DNA of 64,000 nucleotides from CAVSRC01 sp963782045. GTDB lineage: Bacteria > Pseudomonadota > Alphaproteobacteria > Rhizobiales > Kaistiaceae. Location of the stretch: positions 1-64,000 of the forward strand of contig CAWAIR010000013.1 of the NCBI GenBank assembly GCA_963782045.1, in the 5' to 3' direction. Positions 46,228 to 56,000 of this stretch are shown here, piece after piece. Made by a program: the position numbers and the translations under genes. The number at the start of each line of letters is the position of its first letter. Within the stretch, counting starts at the first letter, position 1. Below the pieces are notes generated by a model that saw nothing but the letters and a program-made list of their open reading frames with translations, was not told the DNA's origin and ran no database searches.

Positions 46228-46254
46228 CCCGGATTGCGCTTCGCTCCATCCGGG
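46228..46254. repeat. Short REP-like palindrome
   Basis: CCCGGAT (46228-46234) and ATCCGGG (46248-46254) around GCGCTTCGC, followed by CTACG. The string CGGATTGCGCTTCGCTCCAT is a recurring intergenic repeat in many proteobacteria. It lies 27 bases before the DUF3126 stop on the other strand. Confidence 0.55.
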
Positions 46255-46280
46255 CTACGAACCGAGAAACGGGCTGGGCC

Positions 46281-46490
46281 CTAATCCAGATCGATGTCGA
46301 GGATCGCCATGGTGAAGTTGTAGGAGAGGTCGCCCTCCTCGTCGTCGCGGAAGATCACGCCGACGAACTCGTCGCCGATGTAGAGTTCGGCCGAATCGTC
46401 CTTCTGCGGGCGGGCCCTGATGGAGATGGTCGACATGTTGAAACGGCGACGGAAAAAGGCTTCGAGCTTTTGAAGCTCCTGGCGATTCAC
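46281..46490 (-). CDS. DUF3126 family protein
   Basis: A 69-residue protein from a GTG at 46490: MNRQELQKLEAFFRRRFNMS, then IRARPQKDDSAELYIGDEFV and FRDDEEGDLSYNFTMAILDI. Length and sequence match the alphaproteobacterial DUF3126 family, of unknown function, which commonly sits directly behind cysE as here (42 bases from the cysE stop). The two genes are probably cotranscribed. An open extension to 46547 overlaps cysE and is not needed. Confidence 0.9.
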   Translation of the reverse strand: MNRQELQKLEAFFRRRFNMSTISIRARPQKDDSAELYIGDEFVGVIFRDDEEGDLSYNFTMAILDIDLD

Positions 46491-46531
46491 TGGCTGCCCC
46501 CAATCGTTGAGTTCGCGTCGCGCCGGACTTC

Positions 46532-47362
46532 TCAGTCGTCGGCGCATTCGTCGAGAAGCTGATCCATCAGCCGCGACGGGTCGTCCCGGCCGGTCTGGCC
46601 GACCAGTTTGGCCGGCACGCCGGCGACGGTGGAATGGGCCGGCACCGGCTTGAGCACCACCGAGCCTGAGGCGATCTTGGACGACACGCCGATCTCGATG
46701 TTGCCGAGGATCTTGGCACCGGCGCCGATGAGCACGCCGTGACGGATCTTGGGATGGCGATCACCGGACTGCTTGCCGGTGCCGCCGAGCGTCACGTCCT
46801 GCAGGATCGACACGTTGTCCTCGATGACTGCGGTCGAGCCGACGACCAGGCCGGTGGCGTGGTCGAGGAAGATGCCGCGCCCCACCGGCACCGCCGGATG
46901 GATGTCGGTCTGGAAGACCGCCGACGAACGGCTCTGCAGGTAGAGCGCGAAGTCGCGCCGTCCCTCGTTCCACAGCCAGTGCGCCAGACGGTGCGTCTGG
47001 ATGGCGTGGAAGCCCTTGAAGTAGAGCAGCGGCTCGATGTGCCGTTCGCAGGCCGGATCGCGGTCGAAGACGGCCGCGATGTCGGAGCGCATGATCTCGC
47101 CGAGCTCCTGATCGACGGCGAGCGCATCGTCGAAGGCGCAGCGGATGACGTCGGCGCCCATGACGTTGGAATCGAGGCGCTGGGAGACGCGGTTGACCAC
47201 CGCGTCCTCGAGCCGGCTGTGGTTGAGGACCGTGGCGAAGACGAAGCTCGCCATCGCCGGATCGCCGGCGACGATCTCTTCGGCCTCGCGCCGGATGTTG
47301 AACCAGATCGGATCGACCTGGCCGAGCGGATCGCCGGCCTGCTGAGAAACCTGAACGGACAT
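46532..47362 (-). CDS. cysE: Serine O-acetyltransferase
   Basis: Acetylates L-serine with acetyl-CoA, the committed step of cysteine synthesis. The 276-residue product has the N-terminal helical domain (PIWFNIRREAEEIVAGDPAM) and the hexapeptide beta-helix domain with DIHPAVPVGRGIFLDHATGL (catalytic Asp/His), VSILQDVTLGGTGKQSGDRHP and AGVPAKLVG. Full length. It is followed by DUF3126. Confidence 0.97.
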   Translation of the reverse strand: MSVQVSQQAGDPLGQVDPIWFNIRREAEEIVAGDPAMASFVFATVLNHSRLEDAVVNRVSQRLDSNVMGADVIRCAFDDALAVDQELGEIMRSDIAAVFDRDPACERHIEPLLYFKGFHAIQTHRLAHWLWNEGRRDFALYLQSRSSAVFQTDIHPAVPVGRGIFLDHATGLVVGSTAVIEDNVSILQDVTLGGTGKQSGDRHPKIRHGVLIGAGAKILGNIEIGVSSKIASGSVVLKPVPAHSTVAGVPAKLVGQTGRDDPSRLMDQLLDECADD

Positions 47363-47551
47363 CTGCGCTTACCTTCAGTCTTCGCCCTCGGGCGAAGCGG
47401 GGGCGGACCGTATCACAGCCTCCCGACCGGGACCAACCCGCCGGAGCTTGCGCCGGTTCCGGTTAAGAAACGGTCCCTCCGACCTATGGCGTCGGTTCGC
47501 TTTTGCAAGGCTTGCGGCAACCAGCCCGGCCGATTCGGCTGTCGCCGTGGC

Positions 47552-48305
47552 TCATGGGCGACGGGCGAGGAAATCGAGCACGCCCGCCTTGAACGCCTTG
47601 TCGCCGGTGGCAAGCATGTGGTCGCGGCCGGGGATGTCGAGCACTTCGGCCCCCGGAATGAGCGCCGCCAGCCCGGCTGCCGATCCGGCAACTTCATCGC
47701 GCGTGCCGACCGCCACCAGGACCGGCAGCGACAGCTCGGCCAGGCGCGCGCGCGGGACCACCTCGCGCTGGACCCGCATGCAGGCGGCGAGCGCCGGCAG
47801 GTCGCTGCGGGTCAGTTCAGCGAACTTGCGATAGCCGCGCCCCACCTCGCTCACCACGTCATCGAGGCTGTCGGCCTCGAGCGCGGCGACGATGTCGTCC
47901 TCGCCGCCGATCCCCTCGACGAGGCCGAGGCCCATGCCGCCGACGACCAGCGAGCGCACTTTGTCGGGATGGTCGAGCGCCAGCATGACGCCGATGCGCG
48001 CGCCCATCGAGTAACCCATGACGTCGACGCGGCCGAGACCCAGATGGTCGACGAGGGCGGCGGCATCGGCGGCCAGCACCGGCAGGCGGTAGGCAGCCGG
48101 GCTCGCTGAGCTTGGCGCTGGCGCCGTGGCCGCGCACGTCCATGCTGATCGCGCGATAGCCGGCGTCATTGAGCGTATCAATCCAGCCGGTCGAGGCCCA
48201 GTTGACCGGGCTGTTGGAGGCGAAGCCGTGGATGAGCAGGACGGGCGCGCCGTCGCCGTCTATTGCGTAGGCGATGTCGACGCCGTGGGACGAAAAATGC
48301 TGCAC
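47552..48305 (-). CDS. Alpha/beta hydrolase, frame broken
   Basis: Serine-hydrolase-fold protein of about 250 residues after correction, starting at a GTG at 48305 (product MQHFSSHGVDIAYAIDGDGA). Motifs in order are the oxyanion turn VLLIHGFASN, DVRGHGASAKLSEP, then after one extra G near 48100 the frame continues with AAYRLPVLAADAAALVDHLG, the nucleophile elbow VMGYSMGARIGVMLALDHP (G-Y-S-M-G), the acid-loop VAVGTRDEVAG, and the His in DIPGRDHMLATGDKAF. The triad Ser-Asp-His is complete. Substrate unknown. Confidence 0.85.
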
Positions 48306-48403
48306 TCGGCGGACTCCGCTCGGTGTGGCGCGGACCCTACCCAATCGCGGCCGACACCGCTATTGTCCGCGCCGACAAATCCAGGACTTCCGGACCGAGC
48401 GCC

Positions 48404-48649
48404 ATGGCAGATCATATCGTCCCGCACTTCCACAACGATGCCGGCGTGCCGGCGATCGCCATCGGCGTCAAGGAATTCATGTGCGTTGGGGCCAGGCCGC
48501 CCTTCGACCACCCGCACGTCTTCCTCGACATGGGCGACGACGACGAGAAGATCTGCCCCTATTGCTCGACGCTTTACCGCTACCGGGCGAGCCTCGCCGC
48601 CACCGAAACCGAGCCGCCCGGCCACCTCTACCGCAACCTCGCCGCCTGA
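48404..48649 (+). CDS. CHCC-type zinc-finger domain protein
   Basis: An 81-residue protein of the zf-CHCC family. The metal motif is C-x8-9-H-x14-17-C-x2-C, seen as Cys in EFMCVGARPPFDHPHVFLDM and the pair in KICPYCSTLYRY. Related domains occur in mitochondrial complex I subunit NDUFS6. In alphaproteobacteria these small proteins are conserved but their role is not settled. It is followed by the FAD monooxygenase gene after eight bases. Confidence 0.9.
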   Translation: MADHIVPHFHNDAGVPAIAIGVKEFMCVGARPPFDHPHVFLDMGDDDEKICPYCSTLYRYRASLAATETEPPGHLYRNLAA

Positions 48650-48657
48650 ACGGGCCC

Positions 48658-49911
48658 ATGCCGTGCCGGCCGCACCGTCAAGGCGGCAGCGAACGGCACC
48701 CGATCGTCGTCGCCGGCGCCGGCATCGGCGGACTGACGGCGGCGCTGGCGCTGGCGGCCACCGGTTTCCGCGTCGTCATCGCCGAGCGCAAGGCGGAACT
48801 CAGCAAGATCGGCGCCGGCATCCAGATCGGCCCCAATGCCGGCCGCGTGCTGGCCCGCCTCGGCCTCGACAAGGCCATGGCGCAGGCGGCCATCGAGCCC
48901 GCAGGCCATCGACATCTTGAACGGCGTCAGCGGCCGCCGGCTGACCGCGGTGCCGGGCAGCGCCTTCCGCCGGCGCTACGGCTTCCCCTATCGCGTCATC
49001 CACCGCACCGACCTGCAATCGGTGCTCGCCGCCGCGGTCGCGCGCGTGCCGGCGATCCGCCTCCAACTCGGCACGACCGTCGACGGACTCGAAGCTGCGG
49101 ATCCGACAGCCTGCTGGTCCGCCTCAAGCGGCTGGACGGCGGCGAGGTCGTGCAGGCGGCGGCGCTGATCGGCGCCGACGGCGTGTGGTCGACGCAGCGC
49201 CAGCGCATAGCAGGCAGCGCCGCGCCGAAGCCGATCGGCCGCACCGCCTGGCGCGCGCTCGATCCCCGCCGACACGGCGCCGGCCTTCATCGACATGGCG
49301 CGCGTCGGCCTGTGGCTCGGCCCCGACGCCCATCTCGTCCACTATCCCGGTCGCGCAGGGCTCGGCGGTCAACCTCGTCGCCGTGGTCGCGGAGGCATGG
49401 GAGCAACCGGGCTGGAACGTCCCCGGCGAGGCGGCCGAGATCAACGCCCGCTTCGCCGGCTGGTGCGGCGCGGCGCGCCGGCTGATCGCCGCGACCGCTC
49501 TCCTGGCAGAAATACGCGCTGGCCCCGGTCGACCCGACCGGGCCGTGGGTGAACGGGCGCACGGCGCTTCTCGGCGACGCCGCCCACGCCATGGTGCCCT
49601 TCCTGGCGCAGGGCGCGGCCATGGCGATCGAGGATGCGGCGGTGCTCGCCGCTTCGCTCTACGGCGCCAGCGACGTGCCGGCGGCGCTCCGCGCCTATGA
49701 GGCGGCGCGCAAGCCGCGCGTCACCAGCGTCTGGCAGGCGGCGCGGCAGACCGGCGAGACCTATCACTTCGGCGCCGCCATGGGCGCGCTGCGCAACGCT
49801 GCGCTCACCGTGGGCGGCGCGCGCCTCGTGCTCGGCCGGACCGACTGGATCTACCGCTGGCTGCCGCCGGAAGCGGGCGCGGCCATGCGCGCGGCAAGCG
49901 TCGGCAAATAG
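48658..49911 (+). CDS. FAD-dependent monooxygenase, frame broken five times
   Basis: Flavoprotein hydroxylase of the salicylate/3-hydroxybenzoate hydroxylase type, about 410 residues when restored. It has the Rossmann FAD motif IVVAGAGIGGLTAALALA, then ERKAELSKIGAGIQIGPNAG, the DG-type motif ALIGADGVWSTQR, and GRTALLGDAAHAMVPFLAQG (GD motif) with IEDAAVLA. Frame changes lie near 48899, 49102, 49260, 49348 and 49500; four need one extra base and one two. With so many breaks it is either a decaying gene or a consensus-error region; I favour errors. It overlaps the converging MATE gene by 61 bases. Confidence 0.8.
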
Positions 49912-51201
49912 GCGCCGAGCGCGACGGCGCGCGCCACGTAGAAGATCAGGAAGGCGAGCCACACGCCGCTGTTGCCGAAGCGCGGCGCCAGCACGAAATC
50001 GGCGGCGATATAGACGAGCACCGCGGCGATGCCGGCATTGCGCAGCATGGCGCCGCGGGTGGCGCCGATGAAGATGCCATCGAGCATCCAGGCCGGCGCA
50101 CCGATCAGCGGCACCACCGCGCCATAGGGCAGATAGGCGATGGCCGCGTCGCGGGCCTGCTGGTCGGCGATAGCTCGGTCAGCACCCACGGTCCGAAGAG
50201 GAAGGTGAGGACGGCGAAGGCCGCACCGGCCGCGAGCGCCGGCTCGGCGGTCAGCCAGCAGGCGCGGCGGAAATCGGCAAGCGAGCCGCGGCCGAAGGCG
50301 CGGCCGGCCTCCGCCTCGGCGACGAAGGCGAAGGCATCGAGCACGAACGCCCAGATGGCGATGATCTGCTGGAGGATCTGGTTGCCGGCAAGCGGCGCCA
50401 CGCCCTGTCTGGCGCCGGCATTGACGAACCAGGTGAAGCCGAGGATCAGCGTCCAGGTGCGGATCATCAGGTTGATGTTGACGTCGAACAGGCGGCGCAT
50501 GGCGGCGATGTCGAGCAGCGCGGAGGGGCGGAACGCCCCCTCCACCCAGCCGCCGCGGAGCTGACCTCACGCGCGACCAGCACGAGGCCGACGGCGAAGC
50601 TCACCCAGTCGGCGATCGCGGTGGCGTTGCCGACGCCGGCCGGCCCGAGATGGAGGCCGAGCACGAACCACAGGTCGAGCGCGATGTTGACGAGGCTGAA
50701 GACGACGGTGACGGCCAGCGTCAGCCCGGTACGGCGGACGCCGATCAGCCAGCCGGTGAGCGCGTAGACGGCGAGCGCCCCCGGCGCGCCGAGCGCGCGC
50801 GCCGTCAGGTAAGCGGCGCCCTTGACGTTGACCGAGGGCTCGCCCTGCATGATGGCGAGGCCTGCCGCGGCAATCGGCCCGCGCAGAACGGCGACGGCGA
50901 CGCCGAGAACGACGGCGATGACCAGCGCCCGCACCAGGATGCGCTGCCCCTCGCCTTCCTCGCCCATGCCGGCCGCCTGCGCCACCAGCCCGGTCGATCC
51001 CATGCGCAGGAAATAGAAGCTCCACAGGAAGATGGAGATGATCGCACCGCCGAGCGCGACGCCGCCGAGGTCGGTAGTGTCGCCGGAGAGGCCGAGCACG
51101 AAGGTGTCGGCGGCGGCGGCCAGCGGCACCGCCGCGTTGGCGAAGACCAGCGGCCAGGCGCGGCGGAGGACCTGGAGGCGCGTGAGGGATTCGGACGGCA
51201 T
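49851..51201 (-). CDS. MATE family efflux transporter, frame broken twice
   Basis: Multidrug and toxin extrusion family protein with about 12 membrane helices, some 445 residues when restored. The N-terminal half is intact to about 50560: RAWPLVFANAAVPLAAAADT and VALGGAIISIFLWSFYFLRM, GSTGLVAQAAG, and LTGWLIGVRRTGLTLAVTV. The frame then moves near 50555 (continuing WVEGAFRPSALLDIAAMRRL and QQIIAIWAFVLDAFAFVAEA) and again near 50172 (continuing ADQQARDAAIAYLPYGAVVP). Substrates are not known. Both breaks are probably sequence errors, but a damaged gene cannot be excluded. Confidence 0.85.
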
Positions 51202-51362
51202 GGCGAGGCGTTAGCCCACGGCGCCAGCCGCGGCAAGCATCACGTCGTTGTGGCCGAGCGGGTGGCGCGGGCGTCGGCGAGGCCGACCGCCGTGTTGACC
51301 GAAGCTCGACCGCAGATCCGTCGGGTGCGACGCGCAAGGCGAACAGGCGGCGGGCGCGGTCT

Positions 51363-51986
51363 TCAGTGGCGGGCGAGCGCCGCCGTCACCGCGCCCATGC
51401 CGATCAGGCAGGAGGCGCCGGCGCGGTTCATCCATTTCAGCACGGCCGGCCGGCGGATGCTGCGGCGCAAGCGGTCGGCAGCCAGCGCATAGGCCAGCGC
51501 ATTGATTGCGGCGAAGCCGACGAAGGTCGCCTCCACGACGACGAGCTGCGGCAGCAGCGCCGCGTCGTGGACGATGAACTGCGGCACGAAGGCAACGAAG
51601 AAGGCGATGCTCTTCGGGTTGAGCGCCGTGACCACGAAGGCGTGGCCGAAGATGCCGCGGGCGGCGCCGTCGCCCGGCTCCGGCGTCACCTCGGGCAGCA
51701 CCGGCGGCGCCCGCCACAGCCTGATGCCGAGATAGACAAGATAGGCCGCGCCGACCCATTTCAGAGCCGTGAACAGCGCGGCCGACGCCGCCAGCAGCGC
51801 GCCGAGCCCGGCCAGAGACAGGGTCATGGCGGTGAAATCGCCGAGCGCCACCCCGGCAGCAGTGGCGATCGCCACCTTGCGCCCTTGGGTCAGCGCGTAG
51901 CTGACGACGAGGAGCACCGTCGGCCCGGGAATCAGCAGGAGCACGGTTGAGGCAAGAGCGAAGGCGAACCAAGTGGCAAGGGTCAT
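51363..51986 (-). CDS. LysE/RhtB family exporter
   Basis: A 207-residue inner-membrane amino-acid or homoserine-lactone exporter. Family marks are LIPGPTVLLVVSYALTQGRK near the N-terminus, GVALGDFTAMTLSLAGLGAL, KWVGAAYLVYLGIRLWRAPP and FVVTALNPKSIAFFVAFVPQ (the NPK motif). Six helices are visible. The transported compound is unknown. It lies 161 bases upstream of the MATE gene on the same strand. Confidence 0.93.
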   Translation of the reverse strand: MTLATWFAFALASTVLLLIPGPTVLLVVSYALTQGRKVAIATAAGVALGDFTAMTLSLAGLGALLAASAALFTALKWVGAAYLVYLGIRLWRAPPVLPEVTPEPGDGAARGIFGHAFVVTALNPKSIAFFVAFVPQFIVHDAALLPQLVVVEATFVGFAAINALAYALAADRLRRSIRRPAVLKWMNRAGASCLIGMGAVTAALARH

Positions 51987-52135
51987 GGCAAGTCACCGCT
52001 GCGGACGGAAAGGCGAGCAAGCGCCCGGGCGGGGCCGCCGTCAAGTATGACTGGTGGTGGCGCTCGCCTTGATGGCGGTGGGCCGCTACGTTTGATCCGG
52101 GGCGGCGCCAAGCCGCCGAGAAGGAGGTCCACCAG

Positions 52136-52816
52136 ATGAAGATCGGCATTCTCGGAACCGGCACGGTCGCCAAGACACTGGCCGGCAAGCTCGCCGCCCT
52201 GGGTGACGACGTCATGATGGGCACGCGCGATCCCGACGCGACCCTGGCGCGGAGCGAATCCGACCGCTTCGGCAATCCGCCCTTCAGGGCGTGGAAGGAA
52301 GCGCATGCGACCGTCGCCCTCGGCAGCTTCGCCGCCGCCGCCCGCCATGGCGACCTTATCGTCAACGCCACCAACGGCACCGGCACGCTTGCCGCCCTCG
52401 ACGCCGCCGGCGCCGACGCGCTCGGCAACAAGGTGCTGATCGACGTCTCCAACCCGCTCGATTTCTCCCGCGGGATGCCGCCGTCGCTATCGGTTTGCAA
52501 CACCGATTCGCTCGCCGAGCAGATCCAGCGCGCCTTCCCCCGCGCCCGGGTGGTCAAGACGCTGAACACCGTCAACGCCAACGTCATGATCGAGCCGAAG
52601 GCGCTTGCCGGCGGCGACCACACCATGTTCGTCTGCGGCAACGATGCCGACGCCAAGCGGGCAGCCATCGCCCTCCTCGGCGCGTTTGGCTGGACCGACA
52701 TTCTCGACCTCGGCGACCTCTCCGCCGCCCGCGGCTGCGAGATGTATCTGCCACTGTGGCTGCGCATGTTCGGCGCGGTCGGCGGGCCGTCCTTCTCGAT
52801 CAAGGTCGTGCGCTAG
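52136..52816 (+). CDS. NADPH-dependent F420-reductase-like oxidoreductase
   Basis: A 226-residue Rossmann-fold protein of the F420-oxidoreductase/NAD(P)-binding family. It starts at the nucleotide-binding motif KIGILGTGTVAKTLAGKLAA followed by MMGTRDPD, where the Arg after the second strand favours NADPH. Further blocks are IVNATNGTGTLAALDAAG, VLIDVSNPLDFSRGMPPSLS and VVKTLNTVNANVM. Rhizobiales do not usually make F420, so the natural substrate is probably different. Confidence 0.85.
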   Translation: MKIGILGTGTVAKTLAGKLAALGDDVMMGTRDPDATLARSESDRFGNPPFRAWKEAHATVALGSFAAAARHGDLIVNATNGTGTLAALDAAGADALGNKVLIDVSNPLDFSRGMPPSLSVCNTDSLAEQIQRAFPRARVVKTLNTVNANVMIEPKALAGGDHTMFVCGNDADAKRAAIALLGAFGWTDILDLGDLSAARGCEMYLPLWLRMFGAVGGPSFSIKVVR

Positions 52817-53020
52817 CCGCCGATCGACGCCGCAAGAGGCCGTGGCATTTTTTACAATAACCGAGCAGTAATTCGTCTACTTTTAGAGATCATCCGAAAG
52901 AGTCACAAAACCTTAATCCTGTTATTTTTAGGCGATTTAGCCGGGCCAATTCTACCCTTCCTTAATACCTGTGTCTTATCGATAGCATTTTAATGACTTC
53001 GGGTAGGAAGAGGGTGGGTT
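52817..53020 (+). promoter_or_regulatory. AT-rich promoter region of the GGDEF-EAL gene
   Basis: A 204-base spacer whose middle (52847-53000) is clearly richer in A+T than the surrounding DNA. It contains runs such as TTATTTTTAGG and CATTTTAATGAC and probably holds the promoter of the c-di-GMP gene. No distinct operator palindrome is visible. Confidence 0.4.
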
Positions 53021-55738
53021 GTGACTGATCAAAACGCCAAGGATCCCCGGGGGGAGCGCGACCGGGATTCCCGTCGGCAGACCGAACAATCGTTCGACCA
53101 GGCAAGCGTCATTGCTCTGGCCAGAACCGCTGGCGAAGCCCATGAGACCATCGTCGGCGCCAAGGACAGCGCGTTCAACGCGCTGGAGGCGGACATCGAG
53201 CGCTACGCGCTGGCCATCGAGCATCTGTCGGAAGGTGTCTCGTGCTTCAGCGCCGACCAGCGGCTGACGCTCCGCAACGATCGCTATGCCGACCTCTATC
53301 GGCTGAACCCGGCGGACGTGAAGCCGGGGATGGCGCTGCGCCAGATCATCGACCTGCGGGTGGCGGCCGGAACGTCGCCGACTGACGTCGACCACTATCT
53401 GGCGAGGCATGAGGCGATCAACGCCGGCAAGGCGCCGCAGCGCTGGACCTCGGTGCTTGCCGACGGTCGCCGCATCGAAATCCGCCACCACGCCTTGCCG
53501 GGCGGCGGTTGGATATCGACCCACGAGGACATCACCGAGGCCAGCCGCACGGTCGCCAACGAGCGCATCACACTGCAGACGCTGGTCGACCGCGTGCCCG
53601 ACAACCTGTGGGTCAAGGACGCCGAGAGCCGCTTCGTCATCGCCAACCAGGCGACGGCGCGGCGCATGGGCAAATCTGTGGATGAGCTCATCGGCAAGTC
53701 GGACCTGGAGCTGACCGCGCCCGAGCTGGCGCAGGGCTTCTACGCCGACGAGCAGCGCATCGTCGAGACCGGCCAGCCGATGATCGACAAGGAGGAGTAC
53801 ATCGTCGACGGCGGCGGCCAGACGACCTGGATCCTGACGTCCAAGGTGCCGCTGCGCAACGAGGAGGACAAGATCATCGGCCTGATCGGCGTCTCGCGCG
53901 ACATCTCCGATCGCCGGCGCGCCGACATCCTGCGCGACAGCCAGGCGCGGATCCTGGAGAACATCGCGATCAACGCCCCGCTCGAGACGGTGCTCGAAGA
54001 TCTGATCCGCCTAGTCGAGATGCAGATCCCCGGCTCGTGCGGCACCATCCAGCTTGCCGATCACAACGGAACGCTGCTGCGCCACGGGGCTGCGCCGCAC
54101 GTCGCGCCCGCCTTCGTCAAGGCCATGGACGGCATCCACATCGGTCCCAGCTCCGGACCGGCCGGCGCCGCCGTCCATCGCCGTGAAGCCGTGGTCGTGA
54201 CCGACATGCTGGCCGACCCGGTGCTGGACGATTTCCGCAACCTGGTCGCCGCGCACCCTTACCGCTCGTGCTGGTCGGTGCCCATCGCCTCGCCCGCCGG
54301 CGAGGCGCTCGGCGTCTTTACCCTCTATTACCAGAGCCCGCACGTTCCCGCCGACGAGGAACTGCACATCGGCGAAGCCGCCTGTCACATCGCCGGCATT
54401 GCCATCGAGCGCAAGCTCAACGAGGAGCGCATTCGCTTCATGGCGAACCACGACGCCCTCACCGGCCTGCCCAACCGCGCGCTGCTGCAGGACCGCCTCG
54501 AACAGGCGCTGCGCTACGCTCAGCGCTCCGACCACTGGGTGACCGTCGCCTTCATCGACCTCGACCACTTCAAGATCATCAACGACACGCTGGGCCACAA
54601 CGCCGGCGACGAGCTGCTCAAGAACGTCGCCAACCGCATGGTATCCTGCCTGCGCGCCGTCGATACCGTCGTGCGGCTCGGCGGCGACGAGTTCGTCATC
54701 CTGCTGGTCGACCAGCAGAAGAACGTCGACGCCATCGCCACCACGGTGGCCAAGATCCGGGCGGCGATCAGCGCGCCGCTGGAGATCGGCGGACAGGTTC
54801 TGCGCGTCGGCAACAGCGTCGGCCTGGCCAACTATCCCGCCGACGGCAAGGACGCCGACACGCTGCTCGCCAACGCCGACGCGGCCATGTACCGGGCCAA
54901 GGAGCTCGGCCGCGACAACTACCAGTTCTACACGCCCGAGCTGAACGTCAAGGTCCGCGGCGAGCTGCTGCTTCAGGAGGCGCTGCGCGGCGCCGTCGAG
55001 CGGCACGAGTTCGTGCTGCTCTACCAGCCGCAGGTCGACATGCTCACCGGCCACGTCTTCGCGGTCGAGGCACTCATCCGCTGGAACCATCCCACCCAGG
55101 GCCAGCTCGCGCCCAACCACTTCATCCCGATCGCCGACCAGACCGGCCTGATCGTGCCGATCGGCGATTGGGTGCTGATGGAGGCCTGCCGTCAGAACAA
55201 GGCCTGGCAGGACGCCGGGATGCTGCCGATCAAGGTGTGCGTCAACGTTTCGGCGCGCCAGTTCGCCGAGAAGAACTTCGTCGGCCGGGTGGTCAACGCG
55301 CTCGAGAAGAGCGGCCTCGCCGCGCGCTACCTCGAACTCGAGCTGACCGAAAGCCTGATCATGCGCGACATCGGCCAGGCCATCGGCACCATGAACGATC
55401 TGCAGCGCCTCGGCGTGCAGATCGCCATCGACGACTTCGGCACCGGCTATTCGAGCCTCAGCGCGCTGAAGACGTTCCCGGTCGCCCGTCTCAAGATCGA
55501 CAAGTCGTTCATCAAGGGGCTGCCGGCCAACGTCGACGACCGTGCGGTGACCACCGCGGTCATCTCGCTCGGCAAGAAGCTGAATCTGCGCATCGTCGCC
55601 GAGGGCGTCGAGAGACAGATCGCCTTCCTGCGCAAGAACAAGTGCGACGAGCTGCAGGGCTTCCGCTTCTCGCGGCCCATCCCGCCGGACCAGGTCGGAG
55701 CGTACCTGGCCAAGCAGAACACCGCCACCCACGCCTGA
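53021..55738 (+). CDS. PAS-PAS-GAF-GGDEF-EAL dual c-di-GMP protein
   Basis: A 905-residue cytoplasmic signalling protein starting at GTG 53021. Domains in order: PAS_7-type (60-170), PAS (185-295, DNLWVKDAESRFVIANQATA), GAF (310-465), GGDEF (480-640) with intact RLGGDEF and an RxxD inhibitory site (RAVD) five residues before it, and EAL (660-895) with VEALIRWNHP, NVSARQF, ELTESL, IDDFGTGYSSL, KIDKSFI and AEGVE. All key residues for both synthesis and breakdown are present, so either activity could dominate. The sensory part has no membrane segment. It stands alone, 0.9 kb before the csg genes. Confidence 0.95.
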   Translation: MTDQNAKDPRGERDRDSRRQTEQSFDQASVIALARTAGEAHETIVGAKDSAFNALEADIERYALAIEHLSEGVSCFSADQRLTLRNDRYADLYRLNPADVKPGMALRQIIDLRVAAGTSPTDVDHYLARHEAINAGKAPQRWTSVLADGRRIEIRHHALPGGGWISTHEDITEASRTVANERITLQTLVDRVPDNLWVKDAESRFVIANQATARRMGKSVDELIGKSDLELTAPELAQGFYADEQRIVETGQPMIDKEEYIVDGGGQTTWILTSKVPLRNEEDKIIGLIGVSRDISDRRRADILRDSQARILENIAINAPLETVLEDLIRLVEMQIPGSCGTIQLADHNGTLLRHGAAPHVAPAFVKAMDGIHIGPSSGPAGAAVHRREAVVVTDMLADPVLDDFRNLVAAHPYRSCWSVPIASPAGEALGVFTLYYQSPHVPADEELHIGEAACHIAGIAIERKLNEERIRFMANHDALTGLPNRALLQDRLEQALRYAQRSDHWVTVAFIDLDHFKIINDTLGHNAGDELLKNVANRMVSCLRAVDTVVRLGGDEFVILLVDQQKNVDAIATTVAKIRAAISAPLEIGGQVLRVGNSVGLANYPADGKDADTLLANADAAMYRAKELGRDNYQFYTPELNVKVRGELLLQEALRGAVERHEFVLLYQPQVDMLTGHVFAVEALIRWNHPTQGQLAPNHFIPIADQTGLIVPIGDWVLMEACRQNKAWQDAGMLPIKVCVNVSARQFAEKNFVGRVVNALEKSGLAARYLELELTESLIMRDIGQAIGTMNDLQRLGVQIAIDDFGTGYSSLSALKTFPVARLKIDKSFIKGLPANVDDRAVTTAVISLGKKLNLRIVAEGVERQIAFLRKNKCDELQGFRFSRPIPPDQVGAYLAKQNTATHA

Positions 55739-56000
55739 AACCGGGCGGGCCGCCACCTCCAGCGGCGGCACCACGCCTCAGCCGGCGGACGACGCCAACC
55801 TCGGCGGCATCCCCGGCCTCGACGCGGGGGCCGGGCTTCGCCGGGTCAGCGGGCGATGGAAGCTCTATCGCAGGCTCGTCGACCGCTTTGCCAAAGGCCA
55901 GCGCGCAGAGCTCGCGCAGCCGCCCGCCGGCGCCAGACGCCCCGCCGGCGGCACCGGCTGAACGGCGCCGCTGCGCCGCTCCCGCAAGCGCGGGGTCTCC
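55739..56000. other. Spacer without recognised gene
   Basis: About 260 GC-rich bases between the GGDEF-EAL stop and the arfB stop. The two genes converge. Short inverted repeats of GCCGGC occur, but no distinct terminator with a U-run is seen and no gene is supported. Confidence 0.35.

Noticed and set aside
54011..55774. Open frame of 587 codons opposite the GGDEF-EAL gene
   Set aside because: It mirrors the codon structure of the sense gene (many Asp, Val, Leu, Gln and His) and has no domain, signal or ribosome site.
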